Origin: Fimbriimonadaceae bacterium
Lineage (GTDB): Bacteria > Armatimonadota > Fimbriimonadia > Fimbriimonadales > Fimbriimonadaceae
Assembly (NCBI GenBank): GCA_019638795.1
Contig: JAHBTB010000002.1
Span: forward strand, 248,001-312,000
Length of the DNA: 64,000 nucleotides
Direction: 5' to 3'
In this document: positions 49,160 through 57,044 of the stretch, one piece after another
Layout: each line of letters opens with the position of its first letter
How positions within the stretch are numbered: position 1 is the stretch's first letter
The notes under the pieces: generated by a model
The model's database searches: none
Told to the model about the DNA's origin: nothing
The model's input: the letters and a program-made list of their open reading frames with translations, nothing else
Made by a program: the position numbers and the translations under genes

Positions 49160-49642
49160 ATGCCGCTGATGCACAAAAACACAATTTGCCTGTGGTTTGA
49201 CGACGACGCCGAAGCGGCGGCGAGGTTCTACGCCGAGACCTTCCCGGGCAGCTCGGTCGACGCCGTGCACCGGGCGCCGTCCGACTATCCCGGCGGCACC
49301 GCCGGCGCGGTGCTGACGGTCGAGTTCACCGTCTGCGGAATCCCATGCCTTGGTTTGAACGGCGGGCCTGTGTTCACCCACTGCGAGGCGTTCTCCTTCC
49401 AGATCGCCACGGAAGACCAGGCCGAGACCGACCGCTACTGGGACGCCATTGTCGGCAACGGAGGCGAGGCGAGCGCCTGCGGTTGGTGCAAGGATCGGTG
49501 GGGCGTCTCGTGGCAGATCACGCCGCGCGCCCTCACTTCCGCCTTGGCCCAAGGCGGCGACGTCGCCAAGCGCGCCTTTGAGGCGATGATGGAGATGGGC
49601 AAGATCGACGTCGCCAAGATTGAAGCGGCGGCCCGGGGTTAG
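49160..49642 (+). CDS. VOC/PhnB-like (3-demethylubiquinone methyltransferase-like) protein
   Basis: This 160-residue protein of the vicinal-oxygen-chelate superfamily resembles PhnB/YjdN: NTICLWFDDDAEAAARFYAETFPGS, LGLNGGPVFTHCEAFSFQI, and DRYWDAIVGNGGEASACGWCKDRWG (as consecutive blocks), plus GVSWQITP. Despite the common database name, these are not proven methyltransferases and the substrate is unknown. ATG 49160 or 49169 could be the start. The stop interlocks with that of the convergent J-domain gene in TTAG at 49639-49642. Confidence 0.88.
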   Translation: MPLMHKNTICLWFDDDAEAAARFYAETFPGSSVDAVHRAPSDYPGGTAGAVLTVEFTVCGIPCLGLNGGPVFTHCEAFSFQIATEDQAETDRYWDAIVGNGGEASACGWCKDRWGVSWQITPRALTSALAQGGDVAKRAFEAMMEMGKIDVAKIEAAARG

Positions 49643-50799
49643 TCTTCGATCTCGGGCGTGCTGAGCGACCAGACGCGGAGCGTCTTGTCCAGACCGCCTG
49701 CGGCCAAGGCCAGCCCGTCAGGGGAGAAGGCGACGCACGACACAGGCTGGTGCGAAGCGTCGATCTGGCCGTGACCGGTGCCGTTGCGGGCGTTCCATAG
49801 CCCGACGCGCCCGTCCCGGCTGCCCGAGGCGAGAAGCCAACTGCGCGGGTGGAAAGCCAGGGTCTCGACCGGCCGCTGGTGGCCGAAGAAAGTCTTCGTC
49901 AACGTGGCGTCGGCCAAGTTGAAGACCCGGATCGAGAGGTCGACGGCGGCCACCGCGAGTAGCCGCATGTCGGGGCTGAAGGCGAGGGCCGTCACCGTCG
50001 ACCGCACGTTGCTCAGGGCCAGTAACTCCCGGCCGGTCAATCCGCACCAAATCTTGACGGTCGCGTCGGCCGAACCGGTGGCGAGGCGGGCCGAGTCAGG
50101 GCTCCAGGCCAGGGCGGTCACCGACTCGGTGTGGGTGTGCCCGCTGAAGCGCACTTGGCCGTCCGAGACCCGGACGACCCGCATCGAACAGTCGACGCTC
50201 CCCAGGGCGAGGCTCTCGCCGTCAGGCGACGGGGCGAGGGTCACGACCCAGTCCTTGGGCTGGGTGCGCCAGACGTCCACGCGGCCTCCGTCCACCCGCC
50301 AGCAAGCGAGGTTCTGTTCGGTGCTCCCTGCGACGACGACCCTCTCGGGGCCCTGGACGCTCATAGCGCTGACCACGCCTCCCTCCAGCCTCACCCGCGA
50401 CTCGGGGTACTCGTAACTGGGTGACCAGAAGATCACCTCGTTGTCGAAGCTGGCCGTCGCGAGGCGGTTGGCGCCCGGCGCGAAGCCCATGGCGTAGACG
50501 GGGGTCCGGTGGTCGCGCAGACGCCGGGCGATGGTGGCGACCACCGCGCGCTTACGGTTCGTCTGCCGTTGCTCTGGCTCGGCATTGCCCGTCTCGCCGA
50601 TGCTGGCGTCGTACTCCATGCGACGGACGGGGTCGCTGAGCACCTCGAAGGCGACATTGATCTGGGCCATCCGCTCGTGAGCCTTGGGGTCCGGGTTCAA
50701 ATCCGGGTGGAAGGTGCGCGCGAGCTTGCGGTAAGCAGAGCGGACCTCCTTCTCGTCGGCTTTGGGAGGGACGCCCAAGATGTCGTACAGGGTGGGCAA
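49639..50799 (-). CDS. J-domain protein fused to WD40 repeats
   Basis: This 386-residue protein starts at TTG 50799, giving an N-terminal J domain (about residues 1-68: LYDILGVPPKADEKEVRSAY, HPD at 31-33) that stimulates DnaK ATPase. A basic linker of about 25 residues follows, then roughly seven WD40 repeats to the end (for example VTALAWSPDSARLATGSADA, VETLAFHPRSWLLASGSRDG, VSCVAFSPDGLALAAGGLDK). A J domain joined directly to a WD40 propeller is rare in bacteria. It may recruit DnaK to a client bound by the propeller. A CATAAT hexamer lies 9 bases upstream. The DnaJ Gly/Phe and zinc-finger domains are absent. Confidence 0.82.
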   Translation of the reverse strand: MPTLYDILGVPPKADEKEVRSAYRKLARTFHPDLNPDPKAHERMAQINVAFEVLSDPVRRMEYDASIGETGNAEPEQRQTNRKRAVVATIARRLRDHRTPVYAMGFAPGANRLATASFDNEVIFWSPSYEYPESRVRLEGGVVSAMSVQGPERVVVAGSTEQNLACWRVDGGRVDVWRTQPKDWVVTLAPSPDGESLALGSVDCSMRVVRVSDGQVRFSGHTHTESVTALAWSPDSARLATGSADATVKIWCGLTGRELLALSNVRSTVTALAFSPDMRLLAVAAVDLSIRVFNLADATLTKTFFGHQRPVETLAFHPRSWLLASGSRDGRVGLWNARNGTGHGQIDASHQPVSCVAFSPDGLALAAGGLDKTLRVWSLSTPEIED

Positions 50800-50808
50800 G
50801 GCAGGGTG

Positions 50809-50814
50809 ATTATG
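50809..50814 (-). promoter_or_regulatory. CATAAT -10-like hexamer, 9 bases before the TTG start
   Basis: On the minus strand CATAAT precedes the TTG of the J/WD40 gene by 9 bases, without a Shine-Dalgarno sequence. Confidence 0.4.
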
Positions 50815-50851
50815 ATTGCTCCCGGTCCCGTGACCGGGGCTAAGCGTCCCC

Positions 50852-50857
50852 CAGAAT
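50852..50857 (+). promoter_or_regulatory. CAGAAT -10-like hexamer, 5 bases before ATG
   Basis: CAGAAT ends 5 bases before the ATG at 50863. The two divergent starts (50799 minus and 50863 plus) are thus served by -10-like elements within one 63-base gap. Confidence 0.4.
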
Positions 50858-50862
50858 CGGCC

Positions 50863-51957
50863 ATGCGCAAAACTGCCGTGGGAATCGTCGGCTGCGGCAA
50901 CATTAGCGGCATCTACCTGCAAAACCTCACCGGATTCGCCCAGACTCGGGTCGCCGCCGTCGCCGACCTCGACCTCGACCGGGCGAAGGCCAAGGCGGCA
51001 GAGCACGGCGTCCCGAAGGCGTACGGCCTCGACGACATCCTTGCCGACCCAGAAGTCGAAATTATCCTGAACATCACCGTCCCCGACGCGCACCACGAGG
51101 TGGCGATGAAGGCGGTCAGCGCCGGGAAGCACGTCTACAACGAAAAGCCGCTGACGGTTGAGCGGGCTGAGGCCCAAGAACTCCTCGCCGCCGCCGAGGC
51201 CAAAGGGGTCCGGGTCGGTTGCGCGCCCGACACCGTGCTCGGGGCGGGGGTGCAGACGGCCCGCGAACTGATCGACCGAGGCGAGATCGGCCGGGTCGTC
51301 AGCGCCCAGGCCTGGATGATGGGGGCCGGGCCGGAAGGCTGGCACCCGAACCCGACCTTCTACTATGCCAAGGGGGGAGGGCCGCTCTACGACATGGGGC
51401 CTTACTACTTGTCAGCGCTCATGACCTTGGTCGGCCCGGTGGCCCGGGTCACGGGCTCGGCCCAGACCACCTTTGCCGAGAGGACCGCCAGCAGCGCCGG
51501 CAACGAGGGCAAGAAGATCCCCGTCATGACACCGACGCTGATCCACAGCGTCCTGGAGTTCGAGGGTGGCCCGGTCGCCCAGTTGACGACCAGCTTTGAC
51601 ACGATGGCCGACCCCGGCTACCCTCACATTGACATCTTCGGCAGTGAGGGCATGGTCCGCGTGCCCGACCCCAACGGCTTTGGCGGGCCGGTGCTCCTCA
51701 AGAAGAAGGGTGCGGACAGCTTCACCGAAGTCGAGGTGCGACGCCCCTATGCGGAGAACAGCCGTGGCGTCGGCGTGCTGGACATGGCCCTGGCCATCCA
51801 GTCCGGCCGGCCGCACCGGGCCAACGGGCAGATGGCGGCCCACCTGCTGGACGTCATGCACGCGGTGCACGAGTCGAGCACCCAAGGACGCCACATCGTC
51901 CCGGTCGTCCACGCCACCCGTCCGGACGCCATGCCGGACACCGAGCTCGACGCATGA
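50863..51957 (+). CDS. Gfo/Idh/MocA-family NAD(P)-dependent oxidoreductase
   Basis: This 364-residue sugar- or inositol-type dehydrogenase has the Rossmann start VGIVGCGNISGIY and the family motif YNEKPLT (EKP, about residues 95-97). The C-terminal domain includes GGGPLYDMGPYYLSAL and supplies the catalytic His or Tyr. The substrate is unknown. It leads an operon with a small membrane protein (ATGA overlap), a 149-residue exported protein and an M55 peptidase, so it could belong to breakdown of a sugar or peptidoglycan fragment. Confidence 0.87.
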   Translation: MRKTAVGIVGCGNISGIYLQNLTGFAQTRVAAVADLDLDRAKAKAAEHGVPKAYGLDDILADPEVEIILNITVPDAHHEVAMKAVSAGKHVYNEKPLTVERAEAQELLAAAEAKGVRVGCAPDTVLGAGVQTARELIDRGEIGRVVSAQAWMMGAGPEGWHPNPTFYYAKGGGPLYDMGPYYLSALMTLVGPVARVTGSAQTTFAERTASSAGNEGKKIPVMTPTLIHSVLEFEGGPVAQLTTSFDTMADPGYPHIDIFGSEGMVRVPDPNGFGGPVLLKKKGADSFTEVEVRRPYAENSRGVGVLDMALAIQSGRPHRANGQMAAHLLDVMHAVHESSTQGRHIVPVVHATRPDAMPDTELDA

Positions 51958-52517
51958 GCATCGACGACCGTCTGCCTGACGAGCCAAGGACCGGGCAGGG
52001 CCCGGGTGGTAAGGACTGGCTCTTCGCCCTGACGGTCACTGTCCTCTTGGGGACCGATTTGGCCTACCTGAAGAACCTGGAAGGCTTTCAGACGGCGGTC
52101 CGCTACTACAGCCAGGTGGGCGGCGTGGCCCAGACGCACGCCCTGGGGTTCGCCGTCGACGTCGCGGTGATCCTGACCATGGTCGTATGGTTCCTGCGGC
52201 CGTACCGGAGGTTTTGGCCCGAGACCGTGCTGGGGGCCCTTGCGATCGTCGGCCTCCTGAACTGCTGGGCCGAGGTCGTCGTGGCGCTCAGCGCCCGCCA
52301 CGGGGCGGTGTACCGCCTCGACGACATCCCTTTTCGGCCCATGAACAACTGGGGCCTGTTCGGTGCCTTCGTCTTCACGTTCTACATCGTCGCCAAGGCT
52401 GACCTGAAGCGTTTCTTTGGACGCCGGGTGGTGTGGGCGAAGCTGGCCCTGCTGGTGTTCTTGTCGGGGGCGCAGTGGGTGGCGTACCAGGCCCTGCAGG
52501 CCAAGTTGGGGTTATAG
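51954..52517 (+). CDS. Small membrane protein, about 4 TM segments
   Basis: This 187-residue protein starts in the stop of the preceding oxidoreductase gene (ATGA). Hydrophobic segments lie near residues 24-42, 63-82, 92-110 and 130-150, and a further one near 163-180. I do not recognise the family. Its tight coupling to a dehydrogenase gene and a peptidase gene suggests a role in the same membrane process. Confidence 0.6.
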   Translation: MSIDDRLPDEPRTGQGPGGKDWLFALTVTVLLGTDLAYLKNLEGFQTAVRYYSQVGGVAQTHALGFAVDVAVILTMVVWFLRPYRRFWPETVLGALAIVGLLNCWAEVVVALSARHGAVYRLDDIPFRPMNNWGLFGAFVFTFYIVAKADLKRFFGRRVVWAKLALLVFLSGAQWVAYQALQAKLGL

Positions 52518-52967
52518 ATGAACCAAAAGTGGAAAGTCGCGGGCCTGATGGCGTTCTTCCTGGGGTTCCCCTTGGCAGGGATGATGGTCGTTTGGGGCGA
52601 CGCCCACGGAAAGATCCGGGCGTCGGCGACGACGTTCGTCGCCCCGTTCGCGGATTCGGCGTTCGGCAAGTGGGACGGCTCCGGGGTCCTTGACGCCTGG
52701 AACGCCCAGACCAAGGAGGCGGCCCCTGACCAGGCGGCTTGGGCCAAGTGGAAGGCCACGTACGGTGAGGCGGCCGGGCCGGTGCGACTTGAGCCGTTCA
52801 GTTCTTACACCAGTGAACGCCAAGACCAGATGTGGCAGGTCGTCAAGATGCGGCTCCATGTGCCAGGCTCTCTGAAAGCCGCGGTCGTCGAGGTCGAAGT
52901 CGCCCGAAAGACGGTCGTGCCGATCTGGCACTTCGAGCACATCGAAGTGCGGGACGACAAGCCATGA
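52518..52967 (+). CDS. Small membrane-anchored protein of unknown function
   Basis: This 149-residue protein has one N-terminal hydrophobic segment (GLMAFFLGFPLAGMMVVW, about residues 9-26) as an anchor or uncleaved signal. The remaining domain is soluble (FADSAFGKWDGSGVLDAWNA, MRLHVPGSLKAAVVEVEVAR). It abuts the membrane-protein gene and its stop overlaps the M55 gene (ATGA). No family assigned. Confidence 0.58.
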   Translation: MNQKWKVAGLMAFFLGFPLAGMMVVWGDAHGKIRASATTFVAPFADSAFGKWDGSGVLDAWNAQTKEAAPDQAAWAKWKATYGEAAGPVRLEPFSSYTSERQDQMWQVVKMRLHVPGSLKAAVVEVEVARKTVVPIWHFEHIEVRDDKP

Positions 52968-53803
52968 AAGTTTATATCTCCGCCGACATCGAAGGGACGA
53001 CCGGGACAGTGAGCTGGGCTCAAACCGGTGGCCCCAACTCCGACTGCTACGACTGGGCGTTCGCCCGCCGCATGATGACCCACGACGTGAACGCGGCGGT
53101 CCGGGGTGCACGCGCTGGCGGGGCGGACATGATCTTGGTCAAGGACAGCCACGGCAACAGCAAGAACCTGCTGATCGACGAATTGGAGCCGGGCGTCGAG
53201 CTTATGAGCGGCCAGGGGAGCGGGGCCGACGGCATGATGGAAGGCATCGACGGGAGCTTCGATGCGGCCATGCTGGTCGGCTACCACGGGATGGCGGGGA
53301 CGCTCCATGGGATCATGGAGCACACGATCAGCGGGATGGTGCACCGCTGCTGGGTGAACGGCGTCGAGACCGGCGAGATCGGCCTCTCGGCGGCGACGGC
53401 GGGCCATTACGGTGTGCCCCTCGTCTTCGTCTCCAGTGACGCGGCGGGCTGTGCCGAGGCGGCCGGCCTGGTCCCGGGGGTGAAGACGGCGGTGGTCAAG
53501 CATGGGATCGGCCGGTACATGGGGCGGCTCCTCCACCCGTCGGTGACCGGTCCGCTCATCGAAGCGGCCGCGGCCGAGGCGGTGCGCTCGGCCGGGTCTG
53601 CGCCCACGGTCTTCACTTCGCCCGTGACGGTCAGGCTCGAGCACAACCGGAGCGAGGAGACGGACGCCGCCTGTTTGCTGGACGGGTGGAAGCGGCTCGA
53701 CGCTTTCACGATCGAATACACGGCGGCGGACTGGCCGACGGCCCACCGCGCGACGCGACGGGCGATGTCGGTCGCCGGACTGGGACGCGGGGCCCACGAC
53801 TGA
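52964..53803 (+). CDS. dppA: M55-family D-aminopeptidase (DppA-like)
   Basis: This 279-residue enzyme is a member of peptidase family M55, zinc-dependent D-aminopeptidases that cut D-Ala-D-Ala-like peptides. The start MKVYISADIEGTTG carries the Asp and Glu ligands, and further family residues are His in DSHGNSKN (about 63), GYHGMAGTLHG (about 108 and 115) and Glu in VNGVETGEIG. Substrates may be wall-derived dipeptides. It is the last gene of the oxidoreductase operon. An upstream frame extension is not used; the ATG overlaps the preceding stop. Confidence 0.9.
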   Translation: MKVYISADIEGTTGTVSWAQTGGPNSDCYDWAFARRMMTHDVNAAVRGARAGGADMILVKDSHGNSKNLLIDELEPGVELMSGQGSGADGMMEGIDGSFDAAMLVGYHGMAGTLHGIMEHTISGMVHRCWVNGVETGEIGLSAATAGHYGVPLVFVSSDAAGCAEAAGLVPGVKTAVVKHGIGRYMGRLLHPSVTGPLIEAAAAEAVRSAGSAPTVFTSPVTVRLEHNRSEETDAACLLDGWKRLDAFTIEYTAADWPTAHRATRRAMSVAGLGRGAHD

Positions 53804-53811
53804 CGGCGCCG

Positions 53812-54501
53812 CTAGTTCGGCGAGATCACGTCGTCGAAGTGTTGGGTGGTCAGGCGGAAATTGGTGGGTGACTCCACCCGGTCGGCTTCTTCGGCCTGGA
53901 CGATCTGTTGCTCTAGGATCGGGAGCATCTCGCTGAGCCGGTCGACCGTGTCGGTGGTCTCCAGCAGGTATTGCTTGCGGATGTTGTCGCAGTGCAGGAG
54001 GTTGGCGATGACAAACGAGAGGTCCGTCGCGTCCTGGGGCAAGTGGATCGACGTCACTTTGACGTCGAGCTTGGAAAACTGTTCTTCAAGCAGTTGGTGG
54101 ACTGTCCCGCGGACCTGGTCGATCAACTTCGTGGCCCATTCCTCGTCGGAGACCTCCAGCTCGACGACGGGCTCGACATGTCCCACGAGGTAGCTGCGTG
54201 ACTCGTCGAGCTTGCGGATTCTGAACCGGCGCTGGCCCCGGACGTGGACGTCCATTTTGCCGTCTTCGAAGGTTTGCACCTTGACGATCCGGACGGCGGT
54301 GCCCACCATGTATGGCTCGGCGCCTGGTCCGACTTCGCTCCCCGACCGGATGAGCACGACCCCAAAGCCGCTGTCGTACTGGACGCAGTCACGCACCATC
54401 TCGCGGTACCGGTCCTCAAAGACGTGGACCTGGAGGTCGGCGTGGGGGAACAGCACCGCGTTGAGGGGGAAGAGCGGCATTTCCTCCAGGTGCTCGGACA
54501 T
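53812..54501 (-). CDS. LON substrate-binding-domain protein
   Basis: This 229-residue protein corresponds to the N-terminal domain of Lon protease without the ATPase or protease parts. MPLFPLNAVLFPHADLQVHVFEDRY is the diagnostic start (seen here as two blocks), and GTAVRIVKVQTFEDGKMDVHVRG continues the pattern. Stand-alone LON-domain proteins are common; they may bind substrates or partners, but the function is not settled. The ATG is 6 bases after a perfect TATAAT. Confidence 0.9.
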   Translation of the reverse strand: MSEHLEEMPLFPLNAVLFPHADLQVHVFEDRYREMVRDCVQYDSGFGVVLIRSGSEVGPGAEPYMVGTAVRIVKVQTFEDGKMDVHVRGQRRFRIRKLDESRSYLVGHVEPVVELEVSDEEWATKLIDQVRGTVHQLLEEQFSKLDVKVTSIHLPQDATDLSFVIANLLHCDNIRKQYLLETTDTVDRLSEMLPILEQQIVQAEEADRVESPTNFRLTTQHFDDVISPN

Positions 54502-54507
54502 GGTTCA

Positions 54508-54513
54508 ATTATA
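54508..54513 (-). promoter_or_regulatory. TATAAT -10 hexamer, 6 bases before ATG
   Basis: This is a perfect TATAAT on the minus strand, 6 bases before the ATG of the LON-domain gene, the clearest leaderless layout in the window. Confidence 0.65.
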
Positions 54514-54639
54514 GCTAGGGGAGCCCTGACCTTGAGGTGTCAGAGCTGGCCGGGACTTCTGACGGGATGGTGGGACCGAAGGGCCCGCTGGGTATCCTTC
54601 CTCATTCGCGTTGAGCGGACTTGACCCCTGAGCGAACCA

Positions 54640-56382
54640 ATGAGCGAGATGCATGCACCGGACAGCAACGAGGGGTTGGAGTCTCTTCAAAGTCGGATCG
54701 CTGAGCTGGAGGCGGAGAACCAGCGCCTTCGCAGCAGCAGCGAACCTGACCGGCAGTCCAAACCGGCCGACAACGTGCCTGCCGCCGTGCCGATGGAGTC
54801 GGCCAGCGAAGTGGCCAGCATCCAAGAAGGGGACGTCACCCTTCGACGGCTGGTCCAACGCATCGCGATGATCCTCCAAGCGGAGAAGATCGTCATCATG
54901 TTCTACCAGGCCGAGGTCGGCGAACTGGTCGCCATTCCGCCCGCCTACGGCGTCGAAGAGTCGAAGCTGGAGAAGTTCAAGGTCCGCGCGACCCAAGGCA
55001 TCACCGGCCAGGTGTTCCGTGACGGCGAGCCGCTGATCTTCCACAACGCGGACGACGACCCCCGCACCCGCAAGGACTTGGTCGCCTTGATGCACGTCCA
55101 GAACGGCATCACCGTCCCCTTGGTCATCGAGCGGCGCGACGAAGAGAACCGGATCGTCGACCGCACCACCATCGGTGTCTTGCACGCCTTCAACAAGCGG
55201 CACGGCGAGGACTTCAACGACGAGGACGTCCGCCTGTTGGAGCGCATGGCCCGCAACGTCGGGTCGATCATCGCCAACCTGCAGCTGTATAAGAAGGTCG
55301 TCGAGGAGCGAGAAGAGCTTCTCCAGACTTTCGAGAGCTTGACGAGCGGCCTCGTGCTTGTCTCGCCCGACGCGCGGATCAGCCAGATCAACCAGAGCGC
55401 ACGGGCGATTTTCCGGCTGGGCGCCGACGTGGTCGGCAAGCATGTCTCCGAGGCGTTTCCCGAAGAGAGCTTGAACGCCTTCATGGTGATGGGCGCGGCA
55501 GGCAACGAACCAGATCCCTATGAGGTCAGCCTTGACTTCCATGGTGTCGAACGCATCTACACCGTGCAGGGCGCCTTGGTGAAGAACGAAGAGGCCAAAA
55601 ACCTGGGCTTCGTCGTCATCTTCAACGACGTGACCGAGGCCAAGAACATCGACAAGATGAAGTCGAGCTTTGTCGCGATGGCCTCCCACGAGCTCCGCAC
55701 GCCACTGACCGCCATCAAAGGCTTCAGCAGCACCCTGCTCGAGGGCTTGGACGACAACCTGTATTCCAAGGAAGAGAGCAAGGAGTTTCTTGGCATCGTG
55801 GTCAGCGAGTGCGACCGGTTGCGCCGTTTGATCGACGACTTGCTCAACACGGCCCGGATCGAGGCGGGCGAGTCGCTCAAACCCAACTACACCAGGTTCG
55901 CCGTCGTGCCGCTCGTAGAGAAAGTCGTGCGGGTCCAGAACCAGGCGTCGCACCGGCACGAGGTCAAGCTGCAGATCGTCCCCGAGGGCATCCCCGACAG
56001 CATCATTGGCGACGAGGACAAGCTCGACCAGATCCTGACAAACCTTCTCAACAACGCGATCAAGTACTCGCCCGAGGGTGGTGACGTCATCGTCCACCTG
56101 AAGCGTGAAGGGGACGAGGTCGTCTTCGGCATCGAGGACCACGGCATCGGCATCCCTGCCGACCACCTCTCCAAGGTCTTTGAGCGGTTCCACCGGGTCA
56201 ACAACGAGGACAACCGGAAGATCTACGGCACCGGCCTTGGCCTCTACCTCGTCAAGCACTTGGTCGAGACCGTCCATCTTGGCCGTGTGTGGGCAGAGTC
56301 CGAGGTCGGCAAGGGCTCGACGTTCAAGGTCGCGATCCCAGTGGAGCTCGACCTGGAAAAGGCGAAGGAACTCAACGACTGA
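54640..56382 (+). CDS. Sensor histidine kinase with GAF and PAS domains
   Basis: This 580-residue soluble kinase has no transmembrane segment. The order is N-terminal coiled coil (about 10-35), GAF domain (about 60-215), PAS domain (about 225-335), HisKA with phospho-His350 (ASHELRTPLTAIKGF), and HATPase_c with N box NNAIKYSPEGG (about 470), G1 EDHGIGIP and G2 GTGLGLYLVKH (about 530). It probably senses a small ligand or redox state in the cytoplasm. No response regulator gene is next to it, so it is an orphan kinase. ATG 54649 is an alternative start. Confidence 0.93.
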   Translation: MSEMHAPDSNEGLESLQSRIAELEAENQRLRSSSEPDRQSKPADNVPAAVPMESASEVASIQEGDVTLRRLVQRIAMILQAEKIVIMFYQAEVGELVAIPPAYGVEESKLEKFKVRATQGITGQVFRDGEPLIFHNADDDPRTRKDLVALMHVQNGITVPLVIERRDEENRIVDRTTIGVLHAFNKRHGEDFNDEDVRLLERMARNVGSIIANLQLYKKVVEEREELLQTFESLTSGLVLVSPDARISQINQSARAIFRLGADVVGKHVSEAFPEESLNAFMVMGAAGNEPDPYEVSLDFHGVERIYTVQGALVKNEEAKNLGFVVIFNDVTEAKNIDKMKSSFVAMASHELRTPLTAIKGFSSTLLEGLDDNLYSKEESKEFLGIVVSECDRLRRLIDDLLNTARIEAGESLKPNYTRFAVVPLVEKVVRVQNQASHRHEVKLQIVPEGIPDSIIGDEDKLDQILTNLLNNAIKYSPEGGDVIVHLKREGDEVVFGIEDHGIGIPADHLSKVFERFHRVNNEDNRKIYGTGLGLYLVKHLVETVHLGRVWAESEVGKGSTFKVAIPVELDLEKAKELND

Positions 56383-56384
56383 AG

Positions 56385-57044
56385 ATGCTGCAAGCGGTGG
56401 TCTTCGACTTCGACGGCCTTATCGCTGACACGGAGTCGAACGAGTACGCGGCGTGGCAGTCGGTCTATGCCGACCATGGGTGCGACCTTGCGCCCGAGGA
56501 CTGGGCCAAAGCGGTCGGAGCGGGCCCGACCGCCTTTGACGCTTTCGAACACCTGGTCGTCCTTTCCCGACAAGACCTGGACAGGGCGGCGACCATGGCC
56601 GAATGGGCTTCGCGTCGAGACCGGCTGAACGAAGGTCTGCTGCTGCTCCCCGGGGTCGAGGCCCTGCTCGACGCCCTGAGCGACGACGGCGTGTCGGTCG
56701 CGGTGGCGTCAAGCTCGCGGCGGGATTGGGTGGAGGGCCACCTGGCCCGGCTTGACGTGCTTGAGCGGTTCGCCGCCGTCGTCACCCGCGACGACCACGC
56801 ACCCAAGCCAGCCCCCGACCTCTACCTGGGCGCATGTTCTCGCCTTGGGGCGGAGCCAACTGCCTCTGTTGCGCTGGAGGACTCTTCGAACGGTGTCTTG
56901 GCCGCGAAGCGGGCGGGCATGGCCGCAGTCGCCGTGCCCAATGCGGTCACGAGGGACTATGACTTCTCCTTGGCCGACGTGGTGGTCGACTCACTCACCA
57001 AGGTCGACGTCACGCTGCTGCGGGGCTTGGTCACGCGAGACTAG
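56385..57044 (+). CDS. HAD-superfamily phosphatase or beta-phosphoglucomutase-like protein
   Basis: This 219-residue HAD hydrolase has the nucleophile motif DFDGLIADTES (Asp8, Asp10), motif II VASSSRRDW, and motif III/IV around PAPDLYLGACSRLG with VALEDSSNGVLAAKRAG. The cap domain is of the helical type found in phosphoglycolate phosphatase and beta-phosphoglucomutase. The substrate is not evident. It begins 2 bases after the kinase stop, so they are co-transcribed, and its stop interlocks with the convergent isomerase gene (CTAG, 57041-57044). Confidence 0.88.
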   Translation: MLQAVVFDFDGLIADTESNEYAAWQSVYADHGCDLAPEDWAKAVGAGPTAFDAFEHLVVLSRQDLDRAATMAEWASRRDRLNEGLLLLPGVEALLDALSDDGVSVAVASSSRRDWVEGHLARLDVLERFAAVVTRDDHAPKPAPDLYLGACSRLGAEPTASVALEDSSNGVLAAKRAGMAAVAVPNAVTRDYDFSLADVVVDSLTKVDVTLLRGLVTRD

